Shown: one piece after another, positions 11,287 to 22,163 of the stretch | How the letters are laid out: each line of letters begins with the position of its first letter | Position numbering within the stretch: the stretch's first letter is position 1 | DNA from: Echria macrotheca | Lineage: Eukaryota; Ascomycota; Sordariomycetes; Sordariales; Schizotheciaceae | Length of the DNA stretch: 64,000 bases | NCBI GenBank assembly: GCA_030411725.1 | Contig: MU839857.1 | Span: forward strand, 62,001-126,000 | Reading direction: 5' to 3' | Notes under the pieces: generated by a model | What the model saw: the letters and a program-made list of their open reading frames with translations, nothing else | Databases searched by the model: none | What the model was told of the DNA's origin: nothing | Program-made: the position numbers and the translations under genes

Positions 11287-12083
11287 ATGCAGAGCTTTAG
11301 TTGGATGTTAATGGGTTCTGCGGTGGGCGGGATAGCTTAGACATTCCCCCTATTATAAAAATTCTGCGTATATATATGATTAGTCGCCTTATATCTCGAC
11401 TGCAACTCAGAACCCGTCTTGAAGTGAGTAGTCCATCCCTGGGGGTCACATACCGCTTCCAGGTCAGCTGTTATGCTGCCTTTGTATACCTACGCTCTCC
11501 ATACAATACGGCTACATGCGGACAGCAGTATTCAGTGTAATAACTAAGCCTACACCTATAGAACCCTAAGGGGGGCGTTATTCCATAACTGTGGACTCTT
11601 ACCGGGTGGATTTTAAGTTTGCTGATTTATTCCACAACTGTGGGATTAAAGGGCCTTGTCAACACAAAGCGAAGGAAGCCGCGTGTTGGGCCTGGCAGGA
11701 GCACCCAGTCAAGATGGAAGGCACGCATGGACCCAGGGCGCTGTATTTAGCCAGCCACAGGCTTACCTCTCCTCTTCCACCAACAAGCATGTTTAGCGCC
11801 AGTCTCTCACGCGTTTAATGCGCTTTACGATGATAAATGGACAGCATTGCCCACGCCACCATGTTGTCGCTATCAGAGCCTCCCGGTCAGGGCTTGTGAC
11901 TACTCTACCTACCGACCTGATTGGCTGATGGCACTCTCAAACATGTATGTCGAACGCGGCGGTGAGGGCTTCAGCACAGCCACTGACAACTTCTATCTGC
12001 GAATGCGGGGTCCGGAACTTCTCTGACGAGACACGGAGCTTCACAGTCCCAAGTTTTCTTCACTCGAAGCAGAGAATCATCGA
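11287..12083. other. Intergenic, 797 bp, with a paired near-palindrome
   Basis: Carries two copies of a 12-base near-palindrome, CCATAACTGTGG (11583-11594) and CCACAACTGTGG (11632-11643), 49 bases apart. No convincing gene. Confidence 0.55.
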
Positions 12084-13698
12084 ATGTCTCAACAACAGGC
12101 AAATCCCAACCGCCGGAACTATGCTCTTCATCAACTCCCGACCCCAGCGCAGCAACCGGCACCGGCGCAGCCTCCCGGGAGCCAGCCCGGGCCACTACCC
12201 ATCACGAACCCGCGCGTGACAAACAGGAGCGGCGCTTCCTGGATTTGCTTTCGCGATTTTGGCAGAGCCGGAGCTTTTTGGGCCGCAATCGCTGTGGTGA
12301 CGTCTTTCATATTTTCCATGCTTCAGTATTTCAAGCCTGACACCTATGATCCGTCGACGGTTGCGATTTTGAAAGAGCAACGATTCCAGAGTGATATCGC
12401 CGCAAGGGAGTTTTGTCTCAGGCTGAGGGTAAGCACATCCCCGGTCGAAGAAAGATAGCTACTAGATCAAAAACCTCATGCGCGACTGTGGACAGGAAGC
12501 GAAACTCGCGTGGTCTCAATCTGATTGCGATCGGATCCTCAATGCGCCTTTCCCGAGCCGACCCGAACCACCTAGCGAATCCGGTCAACTCCCGCAGTTC
12601 ACGGCCAAGCTCCGCACTCTCCTCGCTACTGTTATTACTGCTCTGTGGAATGGCGTCGCTAACCTACCCGCTGACGTGCTTATTTCCTGCGTTCTAGTCT
12701 TGGCGGTGATCTTCGTGCTTTCAGAAAGGAAACGACCACAAGCACCTACCGTCCAGGTACCTGAGGATCGAGGTCACCAGACAGCTCAAGGGGATGGCAC
12801 TGGGCGACTCAGCTCTTTCGGGTCGGTATCACCATCGAAGATGGTTGTGGGACCGGCTCCACCACGTGCAGTCAGTCCGAGCCATGACAGTCGAGCGGTG
12901 CCTGTTAAACCGCCCGTAGTCGACGGAAACTCGGAGCTGCCTGGGGGGACTGATACTATCTCACAAGTCAACACGGACCGGGGGCAGCTGCCTGACGAGG
13001 AAACCAGCCCCCGCACTCCAGAGGAGCAAGACATGGGAGTGTCTCACAACCACACGGAGATATCAGTTCTCGGGGCAGGATGGATGTTGAAAGCCCAGTC
13101 ATCTCCAGCAGCTCCTCAGGAACCGTCGGATTCACGCACCTCCTCGACAGCAGTCATCAACAAAATGGAGGCGGCAACATCGCCCGAAAGCAGACCGACC
13201 CCTACAACACCCCTGTCATCGACATGTACTACCCCGGACTGGTCAGAATCATCACGCGAACGCTTTAGACGTCCAGGCAGCAATAGCGACTGCTGGACAG
13301 CGGTGGAGTTGTGGGATTGCGTAAGTTCTCTCAGTTTCAAAACAGCAATCGTCAGTCAGGGTACCTTACTAAAACATCCATTCCACGTGGGGTACATAGT
13401 GTCAATGTGGTCACCAGAACAGCGCAGCATCCAGTCCGATTTGCCTCATGTGCGATCATCCAAGATGCTCATCTTGCAGGGTGGAGCCCAACAAATTGAA
13501 TGGATCACTGGCTGGTGGGCACTCCTCAGCCAGTGGGCACTCCTCTGTTCATACATCAACAGGATACGGGGGGACAAAGAGGAGGTAACAGAAGGCAGCG
13601 TAATGGGGATGTTTTTTGCATTCTTAGGTATGCAGTTCAAGAGAAATCCGACTTGCCCACCAACTGGAACTCGAGCCGAGAAGGTGACAAGGTCGTGA
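12084..13698 (+). CDS. Hypothetical protein with two predicted membrane helices
   Basis: I do not recognise this gene. Two exons (12084-12428 and 12496-13698) join in phase over a 67-base GTAAGC...CAG intron, giving 515 residues. A Pro/Gln-rich start is followed by a hydrophobic helix (FWAAIAVVTSFIFSM), a charged segment with REAKLAWSQSDCDRI, a second helix (LISCVLVLAVIFVLS) and then a long Ser/Pro/Thr-rich tail that looks disordered. A good donor (GTAAGT at 13320) lies inside the tail, so the 3' structure could differ. A short tandem duplication (GGGCACTCCTC twice) lies near 13518-13545. Codon use is weaker than in neighbours; existence of the gene is moderately likely. Confidence 0.45.
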
Positions 13699-14538
13699 GC
13701 CCGTTTCTTTTGGTTTGGCCCGGAGGGTGCATTAGGTTGTTCAGTGCCCGGTTGGGTAGGTATGCTGGGCTGGACGGTGGATCAAAAGAACTAGGTATAA
13801 GTCACACTTCCGAAGCCCGCTATCAACGAACTGTGCGTATGGAATACCGTGTTCAGTCACTCACTTGCCTAATTTCAGTCGATCAAGAATCGGTCAAATA
13901 CCCCCTCCCAGCATCATCTCGAACTTGAGCTTAAACTCGGTGCTAGCTCGCAATGCACTTGACGTGTTACGTGTAACCACCAAACTTCGACTCAAACTCT
14001 TTGAAGGGTTCCAGTACAGGTATCTAGCATGTCATTGACGGAGGGACCGGAGCTTAGTACGGTTAATTCATAGTGTCGATTTTAAATTTAGGGTGGTGAA
14101 CACGCTATTTCTGAGTAAATGTAAGCAGGAGATCTGCCGACTGGCTGGCCAAATTAATGTTTACCAGGCGAGTTCTGCCGCGTGAGCTGCGGCCAATCGG
14201 GCGTTTGCCGTAGTCTTGGTATCGACGCCTGTACTGATACCGTCCCCGCCTGATAGGTGCTGCGTCTAGGGGGGGTCTCGCAATTGGGCAGTCCTGAGCT
14301 GGAGGTAGCACATCCATATTGTGACGATATACTTAGAGTCAAGTGTGTGTGGTAGGGTAAGTTTTGACGCTTTTCGTCCCCCTAAGAAAAGGGCCGTCAG
14401 GGAAGGTGGACAACACGACGCCATGGACCTTATGAATCTGTGGCAGTCCTTCCTCTCTGTCAACCCGGTTTCTCCCCTTCTCGAACAAACCACAGAATCT
14501 CTTTTTCGGTCGTTGTGTTCCCACCAAATCTTGACACC
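13699..14538. other. Intergenic, 840 bp
   Basis: Between the doubtful membrane protein and the DUF1996 gene. Nothing recognisable on either strand; the AT content rises around 13930-14110. Confidence 0.55.
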
Positions 14539-15699
14539 ATGCTCTGGCCCGCTCTTGTGTTCGCGGCGCTGGCCGAGGCCCAGGGGTTCATGAACGGCTT
14601 GAACCACCTTCGCTTTGGCTGCTCGCAAATTACCATCGAACGGCTCGACCCGCTGGTCGACCCCGGCAAGATGCCCACGGCGCACATGCACCAGGTCGTG
14701 GGCGGCAACGCCTTCAACGTGACGATGCCGTCGACCGACATCTCGCAGGTGGCCACGTGCACGACGTGCAACCCTGCCGACGACTTTTCGAACTACTGGA
14801 CGGCCAACATATACTTCCGCGCCAAGAATGGTAGCTACAAGAGGGTCCCGCAGGTTCCCAACCGGTATGATATAGCGAGAAGGCAGGTTGAAGGATAACC
14901 CGCTGATGACGCCAGCTTTCTCTTCAACGACAAATTCACGACGCAAACCTCGGGGGGCATTACCGTTTACTACATCGCGCCGAAGGCCAACACCGTCACG
15001 GCCTTCAAGCCGGTATGTGTCCCGAGACCGAATCCTTTGAGCTGCTGCTGACAGAACCAGGGCTTCCGCATGTTCGTCGGCGACGTAGCCCGCCGGACGC
15101 CGCTGTACAAGACGCAGAGCTGCTACCGCTGCTACTCGGGCCCCAACTTCGGCGGCGACGACATGGCGCCGTGCACCGACAGCAAGCGCGACTTCGAGGG
15201 CTTCCCGACGCAGCCGTGTCCGGGCGGGATCCGGTCCAACGTGCTGTACCCGACGTGCTGGGACGGCAAGAACCTCGACTCGCCCGACCACAAGTCGCAC
15301 GTGGCCTATCCGACCGGCGGCCCGTCGACTTTCCTGCAGACGGGTCCCTGCCCGGCCACGCACCCCGTCAAGATCCCGCAGCTGATGCTCGAGATCGTGT
15401 GGGACACGACCGGGTTCAACGACAAGTCGCTCTGGCCGCAGACGGGACAGCCGTTCGTGCTTAGTACTGGGGATACGACGGGGTACGGCCAGCACGGCGA
15501 CTACGTGTTTGGGTGGAAGGGCGACGCGCTGCAGCGGGCCATGGATGTTAAGAATGGCTGCTTCTCGTTTGACTGCGGCAACCAGAAGACGCAGCCGGTT
15601 GCGAATGCGAATGCCTGCAAGATCTCGAAGAAGGTCAGGGAGGATGTCGACGGGTGGTTTGATAAGCTGCCGGGGCAGGACATGCCCATGGCGAAATGA
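14539..15699 (+). CDS. Secreted DUF1996 protein
   Basis: Extracellular protein of 353 residues that is nearly all DUF1996. Exons: 14539-14864, 14916-15012, 15061-15699. The start MLWPALVFAALAEAQG is a short signal peptide followed directly by the mature FMNGLNHLRFGCSQI. Family hallmarks seen are the conserved HMHQVVGGNAF, CTTCNPADDFSNYWTANIY, CPGGIRSNVLYPTCWDG, HKSHVAYP and GDYVFGW stretches. Paired Cys fit disulfides. DUF1996 proteins are widespread secreted fungal proteins, often linked to biomass growth or host contact, and their reaction is not established. The gene is complete, with no C-terminal WSC or CBM1 domain. Confidence 0.93.
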
Positions 15700-15776
15700 C
15701 CTGGGAGGTAATCTTGTTGCAATCTTGTTCAGAATGCTGAGCCAGTATCCGTAAACTGTGCACGTTGAGTAATAAT

Positions 15777-15981
15777 CTGAAGAAAGCCGAGGTTGTTAAT
15801 TTCCAAGTCCTTGATGACTGTGTACTGGAAACGCAGGCAGGTACCTTAAATAACTAATGGACGCAGGATTGGCGTCAGAAAACAGTTTCTCTTTTCTTTT
15901 TTTATGAAAGGTAAACAAGATGAGATAACTAAAATCTCAAGAAATCCGAGGTTGTTCTTTCCAAAGTCTTTGTTGACCGTA
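15777..15981 (+). repeat. Imperfect direct repeat (two copies, about 45 bp)
   Basis: Copy 1 (about 15779-15822) and copy 2 (about 15938-15981) share the core CCGAGGTTGTT and similar flanks (AAGAAA before; TTTCC, AAGTC and TTG afterwards). Roughly four of five bases agree. They lie in the 397-bp gap (15700-16096) between DUF1996 and the SDR, which otherwise looks empty. Confidence 0.6.
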
Positions 15982-16096
15982 CCCTAACCCTGAGTCCTGA
16001 AGCTCAAGTGGGTCCTGCCTCGGCACGTGCTGAATAAGGGTCGCAAACCTGATTCTCGCTCTTTGATCTCGACAAACTCCTCAGTTCACCGCAAAA

Positions 16097-17149
16097 ATGG
16101 GACCGCTACCAGGCCAGAAGACCGTGCTGATAACCGGGTATCGTTCTCCGCCTCCATACTCGACAAGATCGTTTCTAACAATTGCAGGTGCACCCCCGGG
16201 GGCATTGGCCACGCACTTTGCCTCGAGTTCCACGCAAAGGGTGAGCCCCTCATGAGCTCGCTTGCAAACCATTCCTAACAATTCATCCAGGCCTTCATGT
16301 CATCGCGACAGCCCGTAATGTTTCTGTCCTGGCCGGACTGGCCGAGCTCGGCATGAGCGCCGTCGCTCTCGACGTCACGGATGCCGAGAGCATCAAGACG
16401 TGCCATGCCGAAGTGGCCAAGATCACCGGCGGCTCCCTCGACATTCTCGTCAACAATGCGTCTGTTTTTGTCTCCCATCGTTTTTGACCTCTGCAACTAA
16501 CATCAACAGCGGCCGCACCCACACGCACCCGGCCACCGACATCGACATGGACGACGTCCGCCAGACGTTCGAGACCAACGTTTTTGGCGTCATGGCCATG
16601 TGCGCCGCCTTCGCCGACCAGCTGATCGCCGCCAAGGGGCTCATCATCAACATTGCCTCGCTGGCCGCCGTGACGCCCTACGCTTTCGGGTCCGTCTACT
16701 GCGCCTCCAAGGGCGCCGTCGTCTCGTACTCGCGCACCCTGCGCCTCGAGCTCAAGCCGTTCGGCGTCCGCGTCATGGTCACCATGGCCGGTACCGTCCA
16801 GTCGCAGATCGCCAGCAAGACGCACCGCACGCTGCCCGAGAACAGCATCTACCAGCGCGTCCGGGACGTGTTTGAGCGCCGGCTGGTCTTCTCCCAGAAC
16901 AACGGGACCATGAAGACCGAAGACTTTGCGCGGACGCTGGTTGCGAAGGCGCTCAAGGGGGAGAGTCCGGCGTTCTTGAGAGCATGGTTCGGCCGGCCTG
17001 ACTGGCTCTGGGCTGGTGGCTTCTCGAGCATGGTCTGGCTCGGGACGATCATCGGGGAGTGGATTTTGGATGCCGTGTTGTATCGCAAGATCGGGTTGGA
17101 TAAGCTGGAAAGGGTTTTGAAGGAGGAGCAGCGTAAGAAGCTGAAGTGA
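16097..17149 (+). CDS. Short-chain dehydrogenase, AYR1-like
   Basis: Classical SDR of 300 residues. Exons: 16097-16137, 16188-16240, 16291-16459, 16510-17149, all in phase; the third intron has an uncommon GTCTGT donor. The cofactor loop is TGCTPGGIG, followed by TARN (Arg favours NADPH), NNAG, a catalytic Ser in NIASLAAVTPY, and YCASK. A C-terminal hydrophobic stretch (WAGGFSSMVWLGTIIGEWIL) suggests membrane attachment. The pattern matches fungal 1-acyl-dihydroxyacetone-phosphate reductase (Ayr1) relatives, acting in phosphatidate synthesis on ER and lipid droplets; the substrate here is inferred from family likeness only. Confidence 0.85.
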
Positions 17150-17615
17150 TGTTTAACTGATGAAGATAGTGAGGGCATTTCTGGGTATGAGATGAGCCAT
17201 GATCTGTTTTTGTATTGAAACCCCTTTTTTGTAGACAACCGAAAGCCTTGACTTACACGAGATGTCAATCCGCAAGTGCCGTTGGTCTTCGTCAACCAAC
17301 ACCCGCCTTACCTAATCGAAAGACGCGATTGGTTGGCCCGGGGCTGTGCAACTCTGGAGAACACATCATCCGATCATCATCGTCTGCTAGTACTTGCATC
17401 ATGCTTGTCGGGGTAATGAGGGGATGGGACCACGATCAGTTGGGGTAACGAACCATGGTGCCACTTTGCTGCGGTGTCTGTTAAATATAGACAAGTACTC
17501 GGATGTGATGATTTTCTGTTTGTTGTTTTCCACTTCAAATATCCATCAACAATCCCAAACAAAGTTACCTGGTAATTCCTATGTAACCAAGGAAAATACA
17601 AACCAAATAAAAACA
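17150..17615. other. Intergenic, 466 bp
   Basis: Between the SDR and the PEBP gene, same strand. The last 60 bases before the ATG are A-rich, as in many fungal leaders. Nothing else seen. Confidence 0.55.
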
Positions 17616-18508
17616 ATGCCGCAAGAATCCTCCACCGTCAGAGAAATCCTCTCCGACCTCAGCCCGCCCCCGGGCCGGACATCCCACCACGCGCCGCTCC
17701 GCATCCACTTCCCGCCGTCAACAACCGTCTCCCAACCCGGCGCCCGTCTAACCCGGCAAGAGACGGCGACGGAGCCGTCCGTCAGCTTGTCCGTCACGGC
17801 GCTGAGCCATCTCACATTTCGTATGTCCTGTCCCCCCCCCCCCCCTTCCTCCTCCCACCACACCCTCAACCCCAAAGAAAAAATATAAAAAATGAAAACA
17901 CTAACACTCCGCCCCAAAAAATAGCAAACTGCGACCTCTCCCCAACAACATCCGCCGCCTCCACCCACTCTTCCCACTCCTCCCTAAACTTCGACCCTTC
18001 CAGTCCCTCACCACGCTACCTCCTAGCCTCCCTAGACCTCGACCCCCCCCTGCCCGCCTTCCCCGTCCTCAGCCCCCTCCTCCACTCGATGCAAGCCGAC
18101 CTCGTGCTTTCTTCTTTCTCTCACAACCACAACACCCCGGAGCTCGCGGCGGCCGCGGAACATTGGGATGATTGGTACATTCCCCTTACCCCATCATCAC
18201 CATCCTCATCATCGGGATCAAAAGGGGGAAAAGAAAAGGGAGAGGGAAAGGGGGGTGGAAGGATAGTAATGCCGATACCGGCGCTGTCGGGACTCGGAAG
18301 TGGACATCGGTATTTATATATGCTTTGGGAACAGCCTGAGGGGGTGGATGCGGATGTGATTCGGAAAGAGTTGGGGGTTTGGGGAGGGGGAGGGGATGGG
18401 GGAAAGGGGGAGATGGGCTTGGTGGGACGGGTGAGGTGGGATGTGGAGGGGTTTGAGAGGCGGTTGGGGCTGGGGAGGGTGGTGGCGGGGAATTGGTTTG
18501 TTTGTTGA
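17616..18508 (+). CDS. PEBP-family protein (phosphatidylethanolamine-binding)
   Basis: Cytosolic PEBP/TFS1-like protein, 262 residues, in two exons (17616-17820, 17925-18508). The 104-base intron contains a run of 14 C (17832-17845). Family landmarks: RYLLASLDLDPP, FPVLSPLLHSMQADL, the HRYLYMLWEQPEG strand and the closing GLGRVVAGNWFV. Yeast Tfs1 inhibits carboxypeptidase Y and interacts with Ras signalling; the role here is inferred. Two low-complexity insertions are unusual: a Ser/Gly/Lys stretch near residues 155-175 and a Gly-rich stretch after KELGVWGG, both coded by purine- or G-rich DNA, so the DNA may form G-quadruplexes. The usual ligand-site DPDxP is partly visible as LDLDPP. Confidence 0.85.
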
Positions 18509-19071
18509 TTTTTTTGATATTTTGTTTTCATTCGTAAGGAGGTCTTTTTTGGTGGGGGGGGGGTTGGGATTGTCGTCTCTACCTACCACATATCTTGAGT
18601 TAGGGCGGGGGAAGGGAAAGGAAAATGGGAAAGGGGAAAGGGGAATGCGAAAAGGGGTAAGGGGGGTTGGAAAATGGAAAAGATGAATATGGATTCCTCT
18701 TCAGTAAACGGACTACATCTATGGGGGGCTGTGATTTTGGAAAGGCATCTTACCTAGGAGGAGTTAATGGGCATGCCGGGAGTACTTGTTTGATTGAGTG
18801 CAGCATTTCAAGCGGATGAACGGAGGATGCTGGTAAAATATGAACTTGTCGATGCAAGGGATATCTTTAGTCCCAACCTAGCGAATAGCTCGTTCATACA
18901 AATCTACCACCTACTTTGTACAAAACATCAGCGGGTTTCCAACACATATTTTTAGAGATATAAACATCCAGGTATCTTGTAATGAATTCTTGACCGAAAC
19001 ATTAGATCCAGCCGTCTATATATTACGTGAAACCACCACAGCAGCCCATTTCCCCTCTACCACCGCCCATG
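18509..19071. other. Convergent intergenic, 563 bp, G-rich
   Basis: Between the 3' ends of the PEBP and LysM genes. Bases 18540-18690 are a run of G/A tracts (GGGG followed by AAA, repeated), continuing the purine skew of the PEBP exon. No gene. Confidence 0.6.
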
Positions 19072-19830
19072 CTACAGGACACCCACGCAGCAATAATTAT
19101 TCGCCAGCAGACGCGTGCAGTCATTATTAGCCTCGGGATTCCACGCCACAATCTGATTCTCCGCCACCTGGAACTTGGCCGCAATCTTGACGCACGTATC
19201 GCCCTCCTGCACGAGATAAAACGTCTTGCAGTTCTTCACCATGCCCGGCTGGTACGGCACCGGCGTCGCCACTCCATTGTCCCCCACAAGCGGCGTCTGC
19301 ACCGACTGCACCGTCGTCGTGACCGTGGCCGTCACCGTCTGCACCGTGCTGACCACGAACGGGACCGTGACGGGGATCGTAGTGGGCCGCGGAACCGTCA
19401 GCGTCCCGACCGAGACTGTTATCGTCTCGCTGGAGGTGACCGGGACTGTCAATGTCTCTATCGCGGGTCGGGCGTCAGTCGCCGCAATGCAGAAGGACTG
19501 GTCCTGCGGGAGTGCGCCGCAGGGACTCGGCAGTGTCGGATTCTGCGGAATGCTGTTAGATTTTCTTGCAGCATCTCAAAAAGTTCGACGGGAGAGTCCT
19601 ACCCATCGCTGAAAGTCCGTCATGGATAGCCCGAAAGTGTCCATGATATCCGAGCACGTCCATGCTGTCGTTGCGTCGCTGTCGAGCCACCACACGCACG
19701 TCTTTATCGTGTCCGGATCATACGGATATTTGGGGATCATGTTGAGTTGCCCGCGCCGAACGATACCCCGAGCATCAGCCAACTGGCACGCCGCGAGGGC
19801 GAGTACCAGCTGTGAGATCTGAAGCTTCAT
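19072..19830 (-). CDS. Secreted LysM protein (two LysM-like domains)
   Basis: Secreted chitin-binding-type protein of 232 residues. Exons: 19830-19603 and 19542-19072, joined across a 60-base GTAGGA...CCGCAG intron. The signal peptide is MKLQISQLVLALAACQLADA. A first LysM-like unit runs from TCVWWLDSDA through TCSDIMDTFGLSMTDFQRW to NPTLPSPCG. A Thr/Val-rich linker (TVTATVTTTVQSV) follows, then a clear LysM (FYLVQEGDTCVKIAAKF, VAWNPEANNDC) ending NNYCCVGVL. LysM effectors of fungi bind chitin fragments and can shield hyphae or damp host sensing; whether this one does is unknown. A second LysM gene lies 11 kb away. Confidence 0.88.
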
Positions 19831-21127
19831 CTTGACGTCTACCTCACGTAGAAATCGAGTAAATCACCAACATCGTGAAAGCCTAGACCGTCCGGCCAAC
19901 AGGGCATTCCGCCCTACAAATACAGACAACTTGGAGGACCGGTCTGTTGGACTCCGCACAGGGCCAGAATAGATTACTTGTATCGGTTGATGACGACCCA
20001 CGAGTGAACTGGGATTAGTTCATTCCGGCCCGGCGGCGTAGACGATTCTATGGCGCGTCCCATGCAGGGGCTTCCAGGGGAATGGTGGAAGATTATCACT
20101 GAATATGCAATAAGAGAGGATCTGTGTCGGCTGTACCACTGGTTCGGCAAGTGACCGTGCATAATGGCCTCTTCTGCCGCCGACTTTTTGACTTATGCCG
20201 GAAACTTTCAGCCTCAAGACCAATCATCGTTCGTCTGGAAGAGATCCAATTTGCGAAATTTTCTCCAATTCTCACGTTGGAGAGGAATGAGCGACAAGTT
20301 GGGACGGATAGATTGGGGGACACGCGAGGAGGCGACATGAATCCTCGGCACGTTGCGCGGCCCTGACCATGGCATATCCATCCTGGGATGGATAATCGGA
20401 GCCTGCACTTGCACTGACCACGAGTTGAGATTGAGGCTCTAAAGCACGGGAATTTTAATGGAAGGAAGGGCTTCCAGAAGATTTGCGACGTGTTCTAAGC
20501 GGTTGGCCGATGGGTTGGACGATGGCTGTGGGAATGCGGCTACACCGTCCATAACGACAAGCTGGGATGCCTGGACCATCCTGGTCAGTAATCGGTCAAG
20601 ACTTCAGTGACGAGGGTGGGAGAAAGTATGCAGGCTTCAGCAAGGTAGTTAGAATCATTGAAGGATCTCATTCCCGTCTTGAAACATATTTGAACTTGTG
20701 TGTCATCACGCTGCCGTCCGGATGGCGTAAAAGGTGGTGAATCGCGACTTACCCTCACCCCGAGAAATTGGTCTCTGCGAAGGGTCGGTATACTCTAGGA
20801 CTGTATGGCGAGCAATCCCTCTCACACAGGGAATGGGTCGTGACGAACACCGTGGAGCAGTTTGTGTTGCTGAGAGGAGAACGCGAGTTTGGAGAAGCTC
20901 CACCATGGTTCAAGGATGAGCTTGTCTAGAAGCGGGGACTCGGGTCGGCAGAATATCTCACCGCCTCTAGCCAATCGCGGGGCCCCTTGGCGTTGCTGGG
21001 CCGTTGCCTGCCGCGAGCTTGCGACGCTGCACCGCCACAAGACATCGTCCAACTCGTCGACAGTGTTCTTCAACGAACACCGGCGACATCATTACACTTG
21101 TCCGACTATCCGAGTAATACTATCAAG
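19831..21127. other. Divergent intergenic, 1.3 kb, with an F-box-like relic
   Basis: Upstream region of both the LysM and PPT1-like genes. At 20050-20360 (plus) two adjoining frames read GLPGEWWKIITEYAIREDL and then VHNGLFCRRLFDLCRKL, which resembles a broken F-box start. No intact gene could be built. Confidence 0.4.
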
Positions 21128-22163
21128 ATGGCGATCCTGAGCCAAACGAAGCTTCTCCTGACTGTTGGGTCTCTCCTGTCGGCGGCGCTGGCAAATCCGG
21201 TTGCCAAGCGCTCCGACGACGACGATGACAACGACACGCCGCTCCCCGTCGTCATCTGGCATGGTAGGTTGCGACAAGTGCAGACACTGGGCCATCACTA
21301 ACGAGGGTCTGACAGGCCTGGGAGACAACTACGCAGCAGAAGGCCTGCGCCACGTGGGCGAGCTTGCCGAATCCGTTAACCCGGGCACGCTCGTCTATTA
21401 CATCAAGATGGGCGACGATGCCTCGAGCGACCGATCAGCGACGTTCTTCGGAAACCTAACCGACCATATCGCCAAGGCGTGCGAGGATCTCGCATCCCAC
21501 CAAATTCTGTCGACAGCGCCGGCCATCGATGCCATCGGCTTCAGCCAGGGTGGCCAGTTCCTCCGTGCCTACGTCGAGCGATGCAACAACCCTCCGATTC
21601 GAAACCTCGTGACGTTTGGCTCCCAGCATAACGGCATCAGCGAATTTAGGGATTGCGCGGCCACAGACTGGCTGTGCCGCGGTGCCATGGCCCTGCTCAA
21701 GGGCAACACGTGGAGCAACTTTGTGCAGTCCCGCCTCGTGCCGGCGCAGTACTATCGCAACCCCGAAGAGTACGACAAGTACCTCGAGCACTCCAATTTC
21801 CTGGCCGACATCAACAATGAGAGGTCGGTCAAGAACCCGAAATACAAGGAAAATATCAGCCGGCTGGAGAACCTGGTCATGTACATGTTCGAGGATGACA
21901 CGACCGTTGTCCCGAAGGAGACGGCCTGGTTCGAGGAGGTCAACGGCACCGAAATTACGCCTCTCAGAGCGCGCAAGATGTACTCGGAGGATTGGCTCGG
22001 CCTCCGGGCTCTGGATCGGAAGGGCGGTCTCAAATTCCGGACGACGCCTGGCGACCACATGCAGCTGTCCGAAAAGGTGTTGACCGAGGTGTTTTCCGAG
22101 TTCTTTGGGCCGTGGAAGAAGGCGAGCAAACAGCCAACCACCCTGGGTGGTGGGGATTTGTGA
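21128..22163 (+). CDS. Palmitoyl-protein thioesterase (PPT1-like)
   Basis: Lysosomal/vacuolar-type enzyme that removes fatty acyl groups from Cys of proteins; 327 residues. Exons: 21128-21263 and 21316-22163. The signal peptide (LLLTVGSLLSAALA) is followed by an acidic stretch (DDDDDND) not usual in the family. The fold starts at PLPVVIWHGLGDN. The nucleophile is Ser in IGFSQGGQFLRAYVERCN; LVTFGSQHNG follows, the Asp lies in MYMFEDDTTVVPKETAWF, and the His in TTPGDHMQLSE. All triad residues are present and the length is typical, so it should be active in the secretory/vacuolar system. Confidence 0.93.

Noticed and set aside
5952..17149. A secondary-metabolite cluster (P450, GMC, SDR)
   Set aside because: No synthase backbone, transporter or pathway regulator is present; genes are widely spaced and mixed with unrelated ones.
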